A stretch of 55,661 nt of DNA from Verrucomicrobiota bacterium (GTDB lineage Bacteria; Verrucomicrobiota; Verrucomicrobiia; Limisphaerales; JACQFS01). Location of the stretch: positions 1 to 55,661 of the forward strand of contig JACQFS010000169.1 in NCBI GenBank assembly GCA_016199935.1. Reading direction: 5' to 3'. The translations under genes were made by a program, and so were the position numbers. Position 1 is the first letter of the stretch; each line of letters starts with the position of its first letter. The notes under the pieces were generated by a model. It made no database searches and had not been told where the DNA came from. It worked only from the letters and a program-made list of their open reading frames with translations. Shown here in pieces: positions 28,757 through 37,556 of the stretch.

Positions 28757-30241
28757 ATGAACAACAACCTCCGACTCTCCCACACCCGCGCCGTGACCCG
28801 CCGCACATTCTTCGGCCATAGCGGCCTTGGCCTCGGCTCCATCGCGCTCGGCTCGTTGCTGGGCCGCGATGGTTTCGCCGCGGATTCCGCACTCCGCACT
28901 CCGCACTCCGCATTGCCCCCGAGCCCGCTCGTGCCCAAGGCGCCGCCGCTGCCCGCGCGCGCGAAGAACGTCATTTACCTCCACATGTCCGGTGCGCCGC
29001 CGTCGCTCGACCTGTTCGATTGGAAGCCCAAGCTCGTCGAGATGAACCTCCAGCCGTGCCCGGAGAGCCTGTTCAAGGGCGAGCGCTTCGCGTTCATCAA
29101 GGGCGTGCCCAAGATGCTCGGCACGCCCCACAAGTTCGCTCGTTACGGCAAAGGCGGCGCGTGGGTCAGTGAACTCCTCCCGCATTTCCAGACCATCGCG
29201 GACGACGCGTGCATCGTGAAGTCCATGAACACCTCCGAGTTCAATCACGCGCCCGCCGAGCTGTTCGTCCACACCGGCAACCGACTCGCCGGCAGCGCGG
29301 CCATCGGGTCGTGGGTCACCTACGGACTCGGCACGGAGAATCAGGACCTGCCCGGCTTCATCGTGCTGCTCTCTGGCGGCACTGATCCGACGGGCGGCAA
29401 GAGCCTGTGGAGTTCGGGATTTTTGCCGAGTGTTTATCAGGGCGTGCAATGCCGCACGTCCGGCGAGCCGATTCTTTTTTCGAACAACCCGCCCGGCATG
29501 GGCCGCGACACACGCCGCCGCAGCCTCGATGCGTTGAACGCGTTGAACCAGCTTGAGGCGAAACAATTCGGCGACCCCGAGACCGTCACGCGCATCGCGC
29601 AATACGAACTCGCCTACCGCATGCAGCTCGCGGTGCCCGAGGCCTTCGACATCGGCAAGGAACCCGCGCACGTGCTCGCCGCCTACGGCGCGAAACCGGG
29701 CGAGGGCAGCTTCGCCAACAACTGCCTGCTCGCGCGCCGGCTCATCGAGAAGGGCGTGCGCTACGTGCAGCTCTACGATTGGGGCTGGGACATGCACGGC
29801 ACCGGCCCCGACAACGACCTCGTCACCGGCCTGCCGAAAAAATGCCGCGACGTGGACCGGGCGAGCACCGCGCTGGTGAAGGACCTCAAGCAACGCGGCC
29901 TGCTCGACGACACGCTGGTGATTTGGGGTGGCGAATTCGGCCGCACGCCGCTCAACGAGGAACGCAACGGCAGCAAGTTCCTCGGTCGCGACCATCACCC
30001 GCACTGCTTCTCGTTGTGGATGGCCGGCGGCGGCATCAAAGGTGGCATCACTTACGGCGAGACGGACGACTTCGGCTATCACGTCGCCGAGAACAAAGTC
30101 ACCGTGCGCGACCTGCAGGCCACGCTGCTCCACCTCCTCGGCCTCGACCCGTATCATTTCAGCTTCCGCACGCAGGGCCTCAACAACCGCCTCATCGGCC
30201 CGACGGATGAGGGGAAGGTGGTGAGGGCGTTGCTGGCGTGA
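28757..30241 (+). CDS. DUF1501 protein with Tat-like signal, set 4
   Basis: 494-residue DUF1501-family protein. The N-terminus has VTRRTFFGHSGLGLGS, a Tat-like signal. The end of the signal region contains a translated tandem repeat (SALRTPHSAL, 28884-28913). Hallmarks are [51 protein letters not shown] and a C-terminal VVRALLA. It belongs to the long DUF1501 subtype shared with 37874 and 42411 ([24 protein letters not shown]). It follows the cytochrome gene at 24354 functionally, but the transposase unit now separates them, so it may need its own promoter. Confidence 0.9.
   Translation: MNNNLRLSHTRAVTRRTFFGHSGLGLGSIALGSLLGRDGFAADSALRTPHSALPPSPLVPKAPPLPARAKNVIYLHMSGAPPSLDLFDWKPKLVEMNLQPCPESLFKGERFAFIKGVPKMLGTPHKFARYGKGGAWVSELLPHFQTIADDACIVKSMNTSEFNHAPAELFVHTGNRLAGSAAIGSWVTYGLGTENQDLPGFIVLLSGGTDPTGGKSLWSSGFLPSVYQGVQCRTSGEPILFSNNPPGMGRDTRRRSLDALNALNQLEAKQFGDPETVTRIAQYELAYRMQLAVPEAFDIGKEPAHVLAAYGAKPGEGSFANNCLLARRLIEKGVRYVQLYDWGWDMHGTGPDNDLVTGLPKKCRDVDRASTALVKDLKQRGLLDDTLVIWGGEFGRTPLNEERNGSKFLGRDHHPHCFSLWMAGGGIKGGITYGETDDFGYHVAENKVTVRDLQATLLHLLGLDPYHFSFRTQGLNNRLIGPTDEGKVVRALLA
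28884..28913. repeat. Translated 7-mer tandem repeat
   Basis: About four units of the 7-mer CCGCACT (TTCCGCACTCCGCACTCCGC...) lie just after the signal peptide of the DUF1501 gene. They read as SALRTPHSAL. Homologous DUF1501 proteins in this window lack it. Confidence 0.75.
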
Positions 30242-30249
30242 GCGTGGAG

Positions 30250-30269
30250 CGCCGGTCTCCGACCCGGCG
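30250..30269. repeat. Imperfect palindrome upstream of the toxin-antitoxin pair
   Basis: CGCCGG-TC-TCC-GACCCGGCG forms an imperfect hairpin 8 bp after the DUF1501 stop and is preceded by GGAGC. It resembles the GGAGCGCGGGCG-type palindromes at 30824-30838 and in valS. It could alternatively act as a terminator for the DUF1501 gene, but no T-run follows. Confidence 0.5.
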
Positions 30270-30331
30270 TGTTCGAGGGCAGGCGCCTGATGGCCGCTTG
30301 CATCCCACTTGCGGCCTGTTACCCTGATTCC

Positions 30332-30526
30332 ATGACAAACGGCACGATCGAAATCCCCGTGGCGGTGCTCTCGTCGGTTGAAACGCTCGACGAGCTTCAG
30401 GACTGGCTCACGGCCCGCAATCCCGGCATCGTGGCCGAACTGCGCGACGCGCGCCGGGAGGATTTGGCCGGCGAGTTCAAGGAGTGGAAGCCGCGCCACG
30501 CGCAATGGCCTACCGGGTCGAAATAG
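30332..30526 (+). CDS. Putative antitoxin of a RelE/ParE-type pair
   Basis: 64 residues from ATG 30332 (TNGTIEIPVAVLSSVETL); the frame is open upstream to 30269 but that stretch is repeat-derived. It is acidic and helical with no recognisable DNA-binding motif. It is called an antitoxin because it is small and overlaps the following RelE-like toxin by 22 bases, the usual antitoxin-toxin order. It would bind and neutralise the toxin and probably repress its own promoter (family knowledge). A domain assignment is not possible by eye. Confidence 0.65.
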   Translation: MTNGTIEIPVAVLSSVETLDELQDWLTARNPGIVAELRDARREDLAGEFKEWKPRHAQWPTGSK

Positions 30527-30780
30527 GCTCCAAGGCCGACGCACAACTCGCGGCGCTCGACTCCGCGATCGGCGCGGGTGTGGAGCGCAAAATCATGTGG
30601 CTCGCGGACAACGCGCCGGTGATGGTGCATCGCCGCTTGGTGGGAATGCCGGAGGATCTGGCCGGATTGTGCAAGCTGCGCATCGGGGACTGGCGCATCC
30701 TCTATTGGGTTCACCATCCGCAGGAGGTCGTCCGCGTCTATCGCATTCAGCATCGCTCCGAAGTCTATCGGGATTTCTGA
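30505..30780 (+). CDS. RelE/ParE-family toxin
   Basis: 91 residues from ATG 30505; this start overlaps the antitoxin end and removes a non-homologous leader. The sequence fits the RelE-like fold: AYRVEIGSKADAQLAALD at the N-terminus, then GLCKLRIGDWRILYWV and VVRVYRIQHRSEVYRDF at the C-terminus, the classic core strands and terminal H-R-x-x-V-Y motif. Members cleave ribosome-bound mRNA (RelE) or poison gyrase (ParE); the HRSEVYR ending favours the RelE type. The pair is bounded by short palindromes at 30250-30269 and 30824-30838, so it may be a mobile cassette. Confidence 0.82.
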   Translation: MAYRVEIGSKADAQLAALDSAIGAGVERKIMWLADNAPVMVHRRLVGMPEDLAGLCKLRIGDWRILYWVHHPQEVVRVYRIQHRSEVYRDF

Positions 30781-30784
30781 GTCA

Positions 30785-30838
30785 CTCAACGCAAAGGCGT
30801 AAAGGCATTGTTGGCGTGAGGAGCGCGGGCGGCCCGCG
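30785..30838. repeat. Repeat half-elements downstream of the toxin
   Basis: Two pieces: a short A-rich word repeat (CAACGCAAAGGCGTAAAGGC, 30787-30806) and a palindrome CGCGGG-CGG-CCCGCG (30824-30838) preceded by GGAG. The second resembles the GGGAGCGCGGGCG palindrome inside valS (46350-46369). Confidence 0.55.
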
Positions 30839-30856
30839 TTGAAGACGAATTCGCGG

Positions 30857-30872
30857 TTGCTCAACTGAGCAA
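30857..30872. promoter_or_regulatory. Short palindrome, possible operator
   Basis: TTGCTCA-AC-TGAGCAA is a perfect 7-bp inverted repeat 65 bp upstream of the winged-helix/TIR-like gene. The product of that gene has a DNA-binding-like N-terminus, so autoregulation is conceivable. No experiment or family rule supports this yet. Confidence 0.35.
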
Positions 30873-30936
30873 GACGGTTAGAGTTCTGACCAACGTCTGA
30901 AAACTCCAATGCGAGTGAATACAGAAATGAGAGGCA

Positions 30937-32067
30937 ATGATGAGCGATCCAGTAATTGAACCGAGACAAACGACTGTGAAAGTCGAGAGCAACGGAGGAG
31001 ATGGCCATCAGAAGAAGAAGAAGCGTCGAAAGGGTGCGTCGAAGCATAAGTTTGCTGGTTCTTCCCAAGCCAACTACCCGCGGCATCCCCTTGAACGCGC
31101 CCTGCGCATTCCCGCAGCAATTCTTGAACAGAATGCAGGGAAAGAGTGCTCTGAAGCCGAGTCAGCGAAGTTTTCGGGTGTTGGATACAACGGACCGTTT
31201 CGTCTGGAAATCAGCTCCAGTCTGAAATTTGGGCTGTTGGAGCGCCCGGCCCCAGGCCGACTACAGATCACCGAACTCGGCCGGAAAATTCTCCGTCCGA
31301 AGCAACCGCAAGACGAACTTGCTGGAAAGCGCGAGTCTGCCATCAAGGCACCCTACATTGGTGAGGTCTACAACCACTATCGGGGCGAGAATCTGCCGGA
31401 CAAACGGTTTTTTGAGAACGCTTTGACCGACAGCTTTCACATACCGCAAGACAAGATTGATGACTTCACCGCCGTTTTTCATTCCACTCTGGAATTTGCA
31501 CAACTCAGTGAGAAAAACGGTGATAAGATTCGGATCTTGGACGTCTCCCATGAACCTGGAGCAGCCGCGTCAGACTCAAATCGCATCGAACGCCTTGGTA
31601 AAGAGGTCGCGGTGTCGGCAACGGATACGTGTTTTGTGATGATGCCGTTTGCAGGACCGCTGGGTTCCTATTACGAAAAAATTTACGACCCAGCGATTCG
31701 GAAGGCTGGACTCACCCCCGTGCGCGCTGACGCCGAAATTTTTGGAACTGGAAAAATCATTGACCAGATTTGGCGAGGCATTACGGCAGCCAAGGTTTTG
31801 GTCACGGAGTTGACGAGCCGAAATCCCAACGTCTTCTACGAACTCGGTTTGGCGCACGCTCTCGGTAAACCCGTGGTGCTAGTTTCTTCAAACGAGTTGG
31901 ACGTGCCGTTTGACCTGAAGCACATCCGGGTCATCTACTACGACGTCAATGATCCATTCTGGGGCAACAAACTCATGGAGAAGGTGGCTGAAAACATTCT
32001 CTCAGCTATCAGGAATCCGGAGGAAACTCTGTTCAGGCGGGTCGTCGAAGGCAACACGAAGGCGTAG
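30937..32067 (+). CDS. Winged-helix-like plus TIR/NDT-like nucleotide-binding protein, possible defence gene
   Basis: 376 residues. ATG 30937 is followed immediately by ATG 30940, with GAGAGGC just upstream. A basic, Lys-rich stretch at 20-37 (HQKKKKRRKGASK) precedes a winged-helix-like region of about 50-170 (RPAPGRLQITELGRKIL). The C-terminal domain (about 230-365) has CFVMMPF at 232-238, GTGKIIDQIWRGITAAKVLVTELT (split by eye into helix and strand) and NPNVFYELGLAHALGK, with Glu302 at the position of the catalytic glutamate in TIR and nucleoside-deoxyribosyltransferase folds. Such domains hydrolyse NAD or nucleotides in several anti-phage systems. Base composition is clearly lower in GC than the flanks, which suggests transfer. 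No other defence gene is adjacent apart from the toxin-antitoxin pair. Exact function unknown. Confidence 0.72.
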   Translation: MMSDPVIEPRQTTVKVESNGGDGHQKKKKRRKGASKHKFAGSSQANYPRHPLERALRIPAAILEQNAGKECSEAESAKFSGVGYNGPFRLEISSSLKFGLLERPAPGRLQITELGRKILRPKQPQDELAGKRESAIKAPYIGEVYNHYRGENLPDKRFFENALTDSFHIPQDKIDDFTAVFHSTLEFAQLSEKNGDKIRILDVSHEPGAAASDSNRIERLGKEVAVSATDTCFVMMPFAGPLGSYYEKIYDPAIRKAGLTPVRADAEIFGTGKIIDQIWRGITAAKVLVTELTSRNPNVFYELGLAHALGKPVVLVSSNELDVPFDLKHIRVIYYDVNDPFWGNKLMEKVAENILSAIRNPEETLFRRVVEGNTKA

Positions 32068-32108
32068 TCGAGGGGGAAGAACGAGGACTCGCGCCGCTAG
32101 TCCTTTCG

Positions 32109-33176
32109 ATGCAGGATGCTCTCGTGAGCGGCATCATCGGCCATTCCATGTATGCCGTGCTCGGCGCGAAGGCCGCCGCGCAACGCAAGCTGCACGTCGC
32201 GCCGATTGCCACGCGCAATTTCGCGAGCTATCTCGCCGGTGCCTACCTCGGCAGCGACATCCAGACGATGCCCGAGGCCATCTGCGTGGACACCGGGCGC
32301 GAAGTCGGCTACGGCACGGTGCCGTTGGAGAAGAGTCCCATCACCGGCGGCGCGGTGCGCCCGTGGAAGCTCAAGCACGACGGCCGCGAATACACGCCGC
32401 GCGAGATTCACGAACTCTTCTACGGCCGCGCGCACCTCGTCTTCGGCTGGAGCAAGGCCGACCGCGAACACACCGTGCCGTGGGATCATCTGCCGGATTA
32501 TTTCGCCGACGTGGTGGAGGACACGTTCGAGTTCTTCGGCCCGAGCGAGCGCACGCTCGCCTACGTCTTCGGCTGGATCGTCCACGTCGTCAGCGACAGC
32601 CTCATCAAATCCGTCCACGAGGGCATTGACCTGCATCTGCTCGACGGCAAATACACCCCGCGCAACCGCCCCCTCCAGGACCTCGTCACCTTCCACGAAA
32701 TCGGCGTGAAGGAACTGCGCCTCGACTGGCCCGCGCTCCTCGCCGATCTTGCCGCGACGCCCGTCGAGCCGGCGCAACTCCACTACATGCGCATCGCCGA
32801 GCCGCGTGGCCGGCTCGCGAAAGAATTTCAAAATGGCTGGGAGCCAGCGAAGCAATCGTTGCTCAACGCCGTGCTCACCGAGAACCGCCGCTGGGTTCGC
32901 TTCCACTCGCAGGACGTGTTGAAAGACATGCAACTCATCCGCACCGCCGACGGCCGACTCGATTGCAACGACTCCATCCTCAAGAACGTCGGCCTGAACT
33001 ACGCCGCCATGCTCGACCTCGCCGAGAAGGCGAACTTCCGCCACGCCCTTTGGCAAATGGGCGAAGCCATTGCACAGATGTTCGAGGCCACGGTTCATCG
33101 CTCGCCTCGCCTCGCGAAACTGCCCGTAGGCGACAGCGCAGGTTGGGATGATTTGACCCGCAGCTGGAAGCGTTGA
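32109..33176 (+). CDS. Possible zinc-dependent phospholipase C-like protein
   Basis: 355 residues, no clear signal peptide. The central region FYGRAHLVFGWSKADREH followed by YVFGWIVHVVSDSLIKSVH has histidines and an aspartate on helices, spaced like those of the zinc-dependent phospholipase C (Zn_dep_PLPC) fold. The rest is mostly helical. The assignment is tentative: no substrate can be inferred and the metal ligands have not been modelled. GC content returns to the genomic norm, so it is not part of the lower-GC segment before it. It stands alone, 41 bases after the TIR-like gene and 96 bases before the next cytochrome gene. Confidence 0.55.
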   Translation: MQDALVSGIIGHSMYAVLGAKAAAQRKLHVAPIATRNFASYLAGAYLGSDIQTMPEAICVDTGREVGYGTVPLEKSPITGGAVRPWKLKHDGREYTPREIHELFYGRAHLVFGWSKADREHTVPWDHLPDYFADVVEDTFEFFGPSERTLAYVFGWIVHVVSDSLIKSVHEGIDLHLLDGKYTPRNRPLQDLVTFHEIGVKELRLDWPALLADLAATPVEPAQLHYMRIAEPRGRLAKEFQNGWEPAKQSLLNAVLTENRRWVRFHSQDVLKDMQLIRTADGRLDCNDSILKNVGLNYAAMLDLAEKANFRHALWQMGEAIAQMFEATVHRSPRLAKLPVGDSAGWDDLTRSWKR

Positions 33177-33272
33177 GCCGGGGCCGGCGGGCTTGCAGTA
33201 TCCTCCATCCGCAGGGCGCGAATCCTTCATGGACGGGCGGCGTCAAATGCCGGACTCTCTGCGGGTCTTCCA

Positions 33273-36200
33273 ATGATGCAGAAACTGCTGAAAATTTCGT
33301 GCGCCACGGTGCTCGCCGTCGTGGCTTCCGGCCCCGTGCGCGCCGCGTCCGTGGACTTTGCCAAGGACGTCTTCCCCATCCTCCAGCGCTCCTGCTTTGA
33401 ATGCCACGATGCAAAGCTTCAGAAGGGCAAGCTTCGCCTTGACACGCGCGAACTCGCGTTCAAAAACCCGGAGGTCGTCGTCAAGGGCGACGCCGCGAAG
33501 AGTGAACTTTACCGCCGAATCATTTTGCCCAAAGGCCACGATGACGTGATGCCCAATCGCGGCGAGCCGCTCTCGAAGGCCGAGGTCGCGCGCATCAAGG
33601 CGTGGATTGACGCGGGCGCAGTGTGGCCCGACGACGTGAAGGCGGGGAAACATTGGGCGTATGTGCAACCGAGCCGGCCAGCGGCACGCCAGGTTCAAGG
33701 CTCAAAGCTCAAATCTCAAAACCCAATTGACGCCTTCATCCTCGCGCGCTTGCAGAAGGAAGGGCTGAAGCCATCGCCCGAAGCCGAACGCGCCACGCTC
33801 ATCCGCCGCGTGTCGCTTGATCTCATCGGACTTCCGCCTTCGCCGTCGGAGACGGACGCGTTTGTGAACGACAAAGACCCGCGCGCTTACGAGAAGCTTG
33901 TGGACCGACTGCTCGCGTCGGACCAGTTCGGTGTCCGCTGGGCGCGGCCGTGGCTCGATTACGCGCGCTACGCCGACTCGCACGGCTTTCAGCGCGACGA
34001 CATCCGCGACCTCTGGCCGTATCGCGACTGGGTGGTGAACGCGCTCAATGCCGACATGCCGTTCACGCAATTCACCATCGAGCAACTTGCGGGCGACCTG
34101 TTGCCGAATGCCACCGAAGCGCAGAAGATTGCCACTGGTTTCAACCGCAGCGCGCCCACGAACGTTGAGGCTGGCACCGACCCGGAGGAGACGCGCGTGA
34201 ATCAAATCCATGACCGCGTGAACACGCTCGGCATGGTGTGGCTCGGCTCCACGCTGGAGTGCTGCCAGTGTCACGACCACAAATACGACCCGTTCTCGCA
34301 GCGCGACTACTACGGAATCTTTGCCTTCTTCAACAACACCGCGCTGGAAGCGGACCGCACCAATCCGAAGACGCCCGGCTCAATCCAGTTCAAAGGCCCG
34401 ACGATGGAACTCGCGGATGCCGCGATTCAAAGCGGGCGTCAGCAAATCCAGTCGCAGCTCGCGGAGGTGAACAAGCAGCTCGCCGCACGGGAGAACGCCG
34501 CGACGGCCGGTCAATCGGACTGGGAGGCGGCGCTCGGAAAGAAAGTCGCCGAGTCGCCGAAGGAGCACGTGCTCGAAATCGCCGACTTCGATTCCACCGG
34601 AGGAGCGACGCACGAAATCCTCCCCGACAAGTCCGTGCTCATCAGCGGCGAGCCTGCGCCAGACAAGGACACCTACGTGTTCGAAGTGCGCACGAAGTTG
34701 ACCGGCATCCGAGCCATCAAGCTCGAAACGCTGGTGGATGATTCGTTGCCGGGCAAAGGCCCCGGCCGCGGCGACGAGAAGCGACCGAACTTTGTGCTGA
34801 ACAATTTCATTGTGACTGCCGCGTCAGCCGGCAAGCCGGAGCAGGCAAAGCTGGTAAAGTTCGCTTCGGCCCGGGCCTCGTTCTCGCAGGGGAATTTCCC
34901 GGTGGCAAATCTGTTGAACACGGATAACACAGCGAAGGGCGGTTGGGCCATCAATCCGAAGTTCCATGAGTCGCATTGGGCCGTGCTGGAGACCACGGAG
35001 CCGTTGGGTTTTGCGGAGGGCACGGTGCTGAAGTTCAAGCTGGAGCAGGACTTTGGCGCGAGTCGCACGATTGGCCGGCTGCGCCTGAGCGCCATCACGG
35101 GCAACGTGAGCGGGCAGGCGCTGCCGGCGGAATTGACCGACGCGCTTGCACGTCCCGACGCCAAGCGCACCGCGAAGCAGAAGAAGACGCTCACGGATTA
35201 CCGGCTCAGGCAAAGCCCCGAGTTCGCAAAACTCGAAAAGGAAAAAACGCGGCTGGAGGCGCAACTGCGGAAGCTGGCCGCGCCCACCACGCTCGTGATG
35301 CAGGAAACCACGCCGCGCATGAGCACGATTTTCCAACGCGGCGAATTCCGCACGCCGGGCGACAAAGTGGGGCCGACGGTGCCGGTGGTGCTGCATTCGT
35401 TGAAGAGCGCTGCGAAGGAAACGCCCACGCGCCTCGACCTCGCGCAGTGGCTCGTGAGCCGAGAGAACCCGCTCGTCGCGCGCGTCGTGGTGAATCGCTG
35501 GTGGGCGGAGTTGTTCGGCCACGGGCTCGTCGCAACGCCGGAGGATTTCGGCATCAAGGGCGAGACGCCCACGCATCCCGAGTTGCTCGACTGGCTCGCG
35601 GTCGAGTTCATGGACAACGGGTGGTCCATGAAGAAGCTGCTCAAGACCATCGTGATGAGCGCGACCTACCGGCAATCGTCGCGCGTCACGCCGGAGTCCT
35701 TCGCGCGCGACGATCAGAATCTCCTTTACGCGCGGGGCCCGCGGCACCGCCTCGACGCCGAGACCATTCGCGACAACGCGCTCGCCATCGCCGGCCTGTT
35801 GAGCCTCAAGCAGGGCGGGGCACCCATCAAACCGTATCAGCCCGATGGCCTGTGGGTGAAAGTAGGCGGGCAGCGTTACGACTACGAGGTCAGCCCCGGC
35901 GAGGAGAAATACCGGCGCGGCATCTACGTCGTGTGGAAACGCGGCGCGCCGTATCCGAGCTTCGTGAACTTCGACGCCAACGCCCGCCTCGCCTGCCGCG
36001 TGAAGCGCCCGCGCTCGAACACCCCGCTCCAGGCGCTCACGCTGATGAACGACCCGGTCTATGTCGAAGCCGCGATGGCCTTCGCCAAGCGCGTGCTGAC
36101 GGAGAAGCCGGCGGCGAACACGGACGAGCGCATCGCCCACGCCTTCCGCCTCGCCACCGGCCGCGCGCCGACCTCGGCTGAAATCGCGACGCTGTCCTAT

Positions 36201-36365
36201 CTGCTCTCCGCCGAGCGCATGGCGCGCACCGCCGATGCGAAAACAGCGAAAGATTTTGTCGGCAAGTTCGCACTGCCACCCGGCGTGACTGCGGAGGAAT
36301 TTGCGGCGTGGTATGCGATTGCGACGGCGTTGCTGAATCTCGACGAAACGATTTCCAAGGGTTGA
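33273..36365 (+). CDS. PSCyt1-DUF1549-DUF1553 cytochrome protein, set 5
   Basis: 1030 residues, signal peptide LKISCATVLAVVASGPVRA. PSCyt1 site CFECH is at residues 41-45. DUF1549 starts at NPIDAFILARL and carries CCQCHDHKYDPFS. The middle region contains a coiled stretch (QQIQSQLAEVNKQLAAREN). DUF1553 runs from NPLVARVVVNRWWAELFG to the C-terminal ATALLNLDETISKG. The linker before NPIDAF holds a short CTCAAA-type tandem repeat (33692-33720), translated as VQGSKLKSQ. It is followed after four bases by the heme/terpene-cyclase-fold gene and then a DUF1501 gene. Confidence 0.9.
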   Translation: MMQKLLKISCATVLAVVASGPVRAASVDFAKDVFPILQRSCFECHDAKLQKGKLRLDTRELAFKNPEVVVKGDAAKSELYRRIILPKGHDDVMPNRGEPLSKAEVARIKAWIDAGAVWPDDVKAGKHWAYVQPSRPAARQVQGSKLKSQNPIDAFILARLQKEGLKPSPEAERATLIRRVSLDLIGLPPSPSETDAFVNDKDPRAYEKLVDRLLASDQFGVRWARPWLDYARYADSHGFQRDDIRDLWPYRDWVVNALNADMPFTQFTIEQLAGDLLPNATEAQKIATGFNRSAPTNVEAGTDPEETRVNQIHDRVNTLGMVWLGSTLECCQCHDHKYDPFSQRDYYGIFAFFNNTALEADRTNPKTPGSIQFKGPTMELADAAIQSGRQQIQSQLAEVNKQLAARENAATAGQSDWEAALGKKVAESPKEHVLEIADFDSTGGATHEILPDKSVLISGEPAPDKDTYVFEVRTKLTGIRAIKLETLVDDSLPGKGPGRGDEKRPNFVLNNFIVTAASAGKPEQAKLVKFASARASFSQGNFPVANLLNTDNTAKGGWAINPKFHESHWAVLETTEPLGFAEGTVLKFKLEQDFGASRTIGRLRLSAITGNVSGQALPAELTDALARPDAKRTAKQKKTLTDYRLRQSPEFAKLEKEKTRLEAQLRKLAAPTTLVMQETTPRMSTIFQRGEFRTPGDKVGPTVPVVLHSLKSAAKETPTRLDLAQWLVSRENPLVARVVVNRWWAELFGHGLVATPEDFGIKGETPTHPELLDWLAVEFMDNGWSMKKLLKTIVMSATYRQSSRVTPESFARDDQNLLYARGPRHRLDAETIRDNALAIAGLLSLKQGGAPIKPYQPDGLWVKVGGQRYDYEVSPGEEKYRRGIYVVWKRGAPYPSFVNFDANARLACRVKRPRSNTPLQALTLMNDPVYVEAAMAFAKRVLTEKPAANTDERIAHAFRLATGRAPTSAEIATLSYLLSAERMARTADAKTAKDFVGKFALPPGVTAEEFAAWYAIATALLNLDETISKG
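33692..33720. repeat. Translated CTCAAA-type tandem repeat in the PSCyt1-DUF1549 linker
   Basis: GGTTCAAGGCTCAAAGCTC followed by AAATCTCAAA gives three to four units of a CTCAAAG-like 7-mer. It lies exactly before NPIDAFILARL, the linker position that carries inverted-repeat inserts in two paralogues (16160-16239 and 39931-40000). Confidence 0.6.
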
Positions 36366-36369
36366 CGCC

Positions 36370-37536
36370 ATGATGACCACCACTCAACGCTGTTTCTTTG
36401 TGATGCTCGTCGGCCTTTCGCTGGCTCTTGCCGCGACCGCGGCGGACAAACCCAAACCCAAGTTCCAATACGAGTCTGGCAACATCCGCGTGAGCCTGCC
36501 CAGTGCCGACGAGCCGCGCGTGAAAATTTTTGGCCCCGCGTCGTTGATGGCGGCGGCGAAATATCTCGATGATGGTGCGGTGTGCTGGGTGCGCGAAAAA
36601 TCGTGCGTCAACTGCCACACGACCGGCCCCTACATGACCGAGCGCACGGCCTGGACGCGCCAGTTCGGCAAGCCGAGCGACGAAGTGCTCGCGGACTTCG
36701 TGAAGTCGGTGCCGGCGGAAATCAAGCCGGTGAAGGAGTCGGATAAGAACGGCCACAAGTTTTACGCCGGCACGTTCAGCAGTGTGTGGCGCGCGCTCGG
36801 CCTGGCCGAGTGGGACCGCCACCTCAACGGCAAGACTTCCGAGCCGACCGAGCGGGCGCTGCACGACATGTTCGCGCGCCAGTCCGCGAACGGGGCGTTT
36901 GTCAGCCACGGCGAGGTGGAAATTCCGCACATCACCACCGACTTCGAACTCACCCTCCAGGCCGCGCGCGCCATCACCGCCGCGCCGGGCTGGCTCGCGG
37001 GGTTGAAGGATGAATCGCTGCTGGCCGGCGTCGCGAAGATGAAGGACTGGCTGCGCACGTCCACGCCGAAGAACGACTTCGACCGCATCCTGAAACTCCA
37101 GCTTGCGCACTATCTTCCCGAACTCGTTTCGCAAAGGGAGCGCGACGCCGTGCTGGCGCTGCTGTCCTCGAAGCAGCACGCCGACGGCGGCTGGTGCATC
37201 CGCGACATGTCCGCGCTCGACGACTGGCATTTTGAAATCAGCGACTTCGTGCGCAACCTCGTCACGAACCTCCCCGACGCCGCCAAGCCCCAGAGCGACG
37301 CCTACATGACTTCGCTCGCCATCGTGCTCCTGCGCCAGAGCAACGTCCCCGTGTCCGACCCGCGCATCCAGCGCGGCCTCGCGTGGCTCAAGGGCGAGCA
37401 GCGCGAGAGCGGCCGTTGGTGGATGCACTCGCTGTATCGCGGCAACTACCACTACATCACCTACATCGCCACCGTGGAGGCGATGAAGGCGCTGGATTTG
37501 TGCGGCGAGTTGGCCGCCGTTTCAGCGGATAAGTGA
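36370..37536 (+). CDS. Heme-site protein with terpene-cyclase-like toroid repeats
   Basis: 388 residues with a signal peptide (VMLVGLSLALAATAA). A single CxxCH site, CVNCH at residues 79-83, sits before an alpha-toroid domain with repeat motifs QSANGAF, QHADGGW and QRESGRWW, of the kind seen in squalene-hopene cyclases and prenyltransferases. The cyclase DxDD motif is not present, so terpene cyclisation is unlikely. A binding or electron-transfer role is more likely (inference). It starts four bases after the cytochrome gene and belongs to the set with the DUF1501 gene at 37874, from which a 337-bp repeat-rich gap separates it. Confidence 0.78.
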   Translation: MMTTTQRCFFVMLVGLSLALAATAADKPKPKFQYESGNIRVSLPSADEPRVKIFGPASLMAAAKYLDDGAVCWVREKSCVNCHTTGPYMTERTAWTRQFGKPSDEVLADFVKSVPAEIKPVKESDKNGHKFYAGTFSSVWRALGLAEWDRHLNGKTSEPTERALHDMFARQSANGAFVSHGEVEIPHITTDFELTLQAARAITAAPGWLAGLKDESLLAGVAKMKDWLRTSTPKNDFDRILKLQLAHYLPELVSQRERDAVLALLSSKQHADGGWCIRDMSALDDWHFEISDFVRNLVTNLPDAAKPQSDAYMTSLAIVLLRQSNVPVSDPRIQRGLAWLKGEQRESGRWWMHSLYRGNYHYITYIATVEAMKALDLCGELAAVSADK

Positions 37537-37556
37537 TTGGATGAGCGATGATGAAA

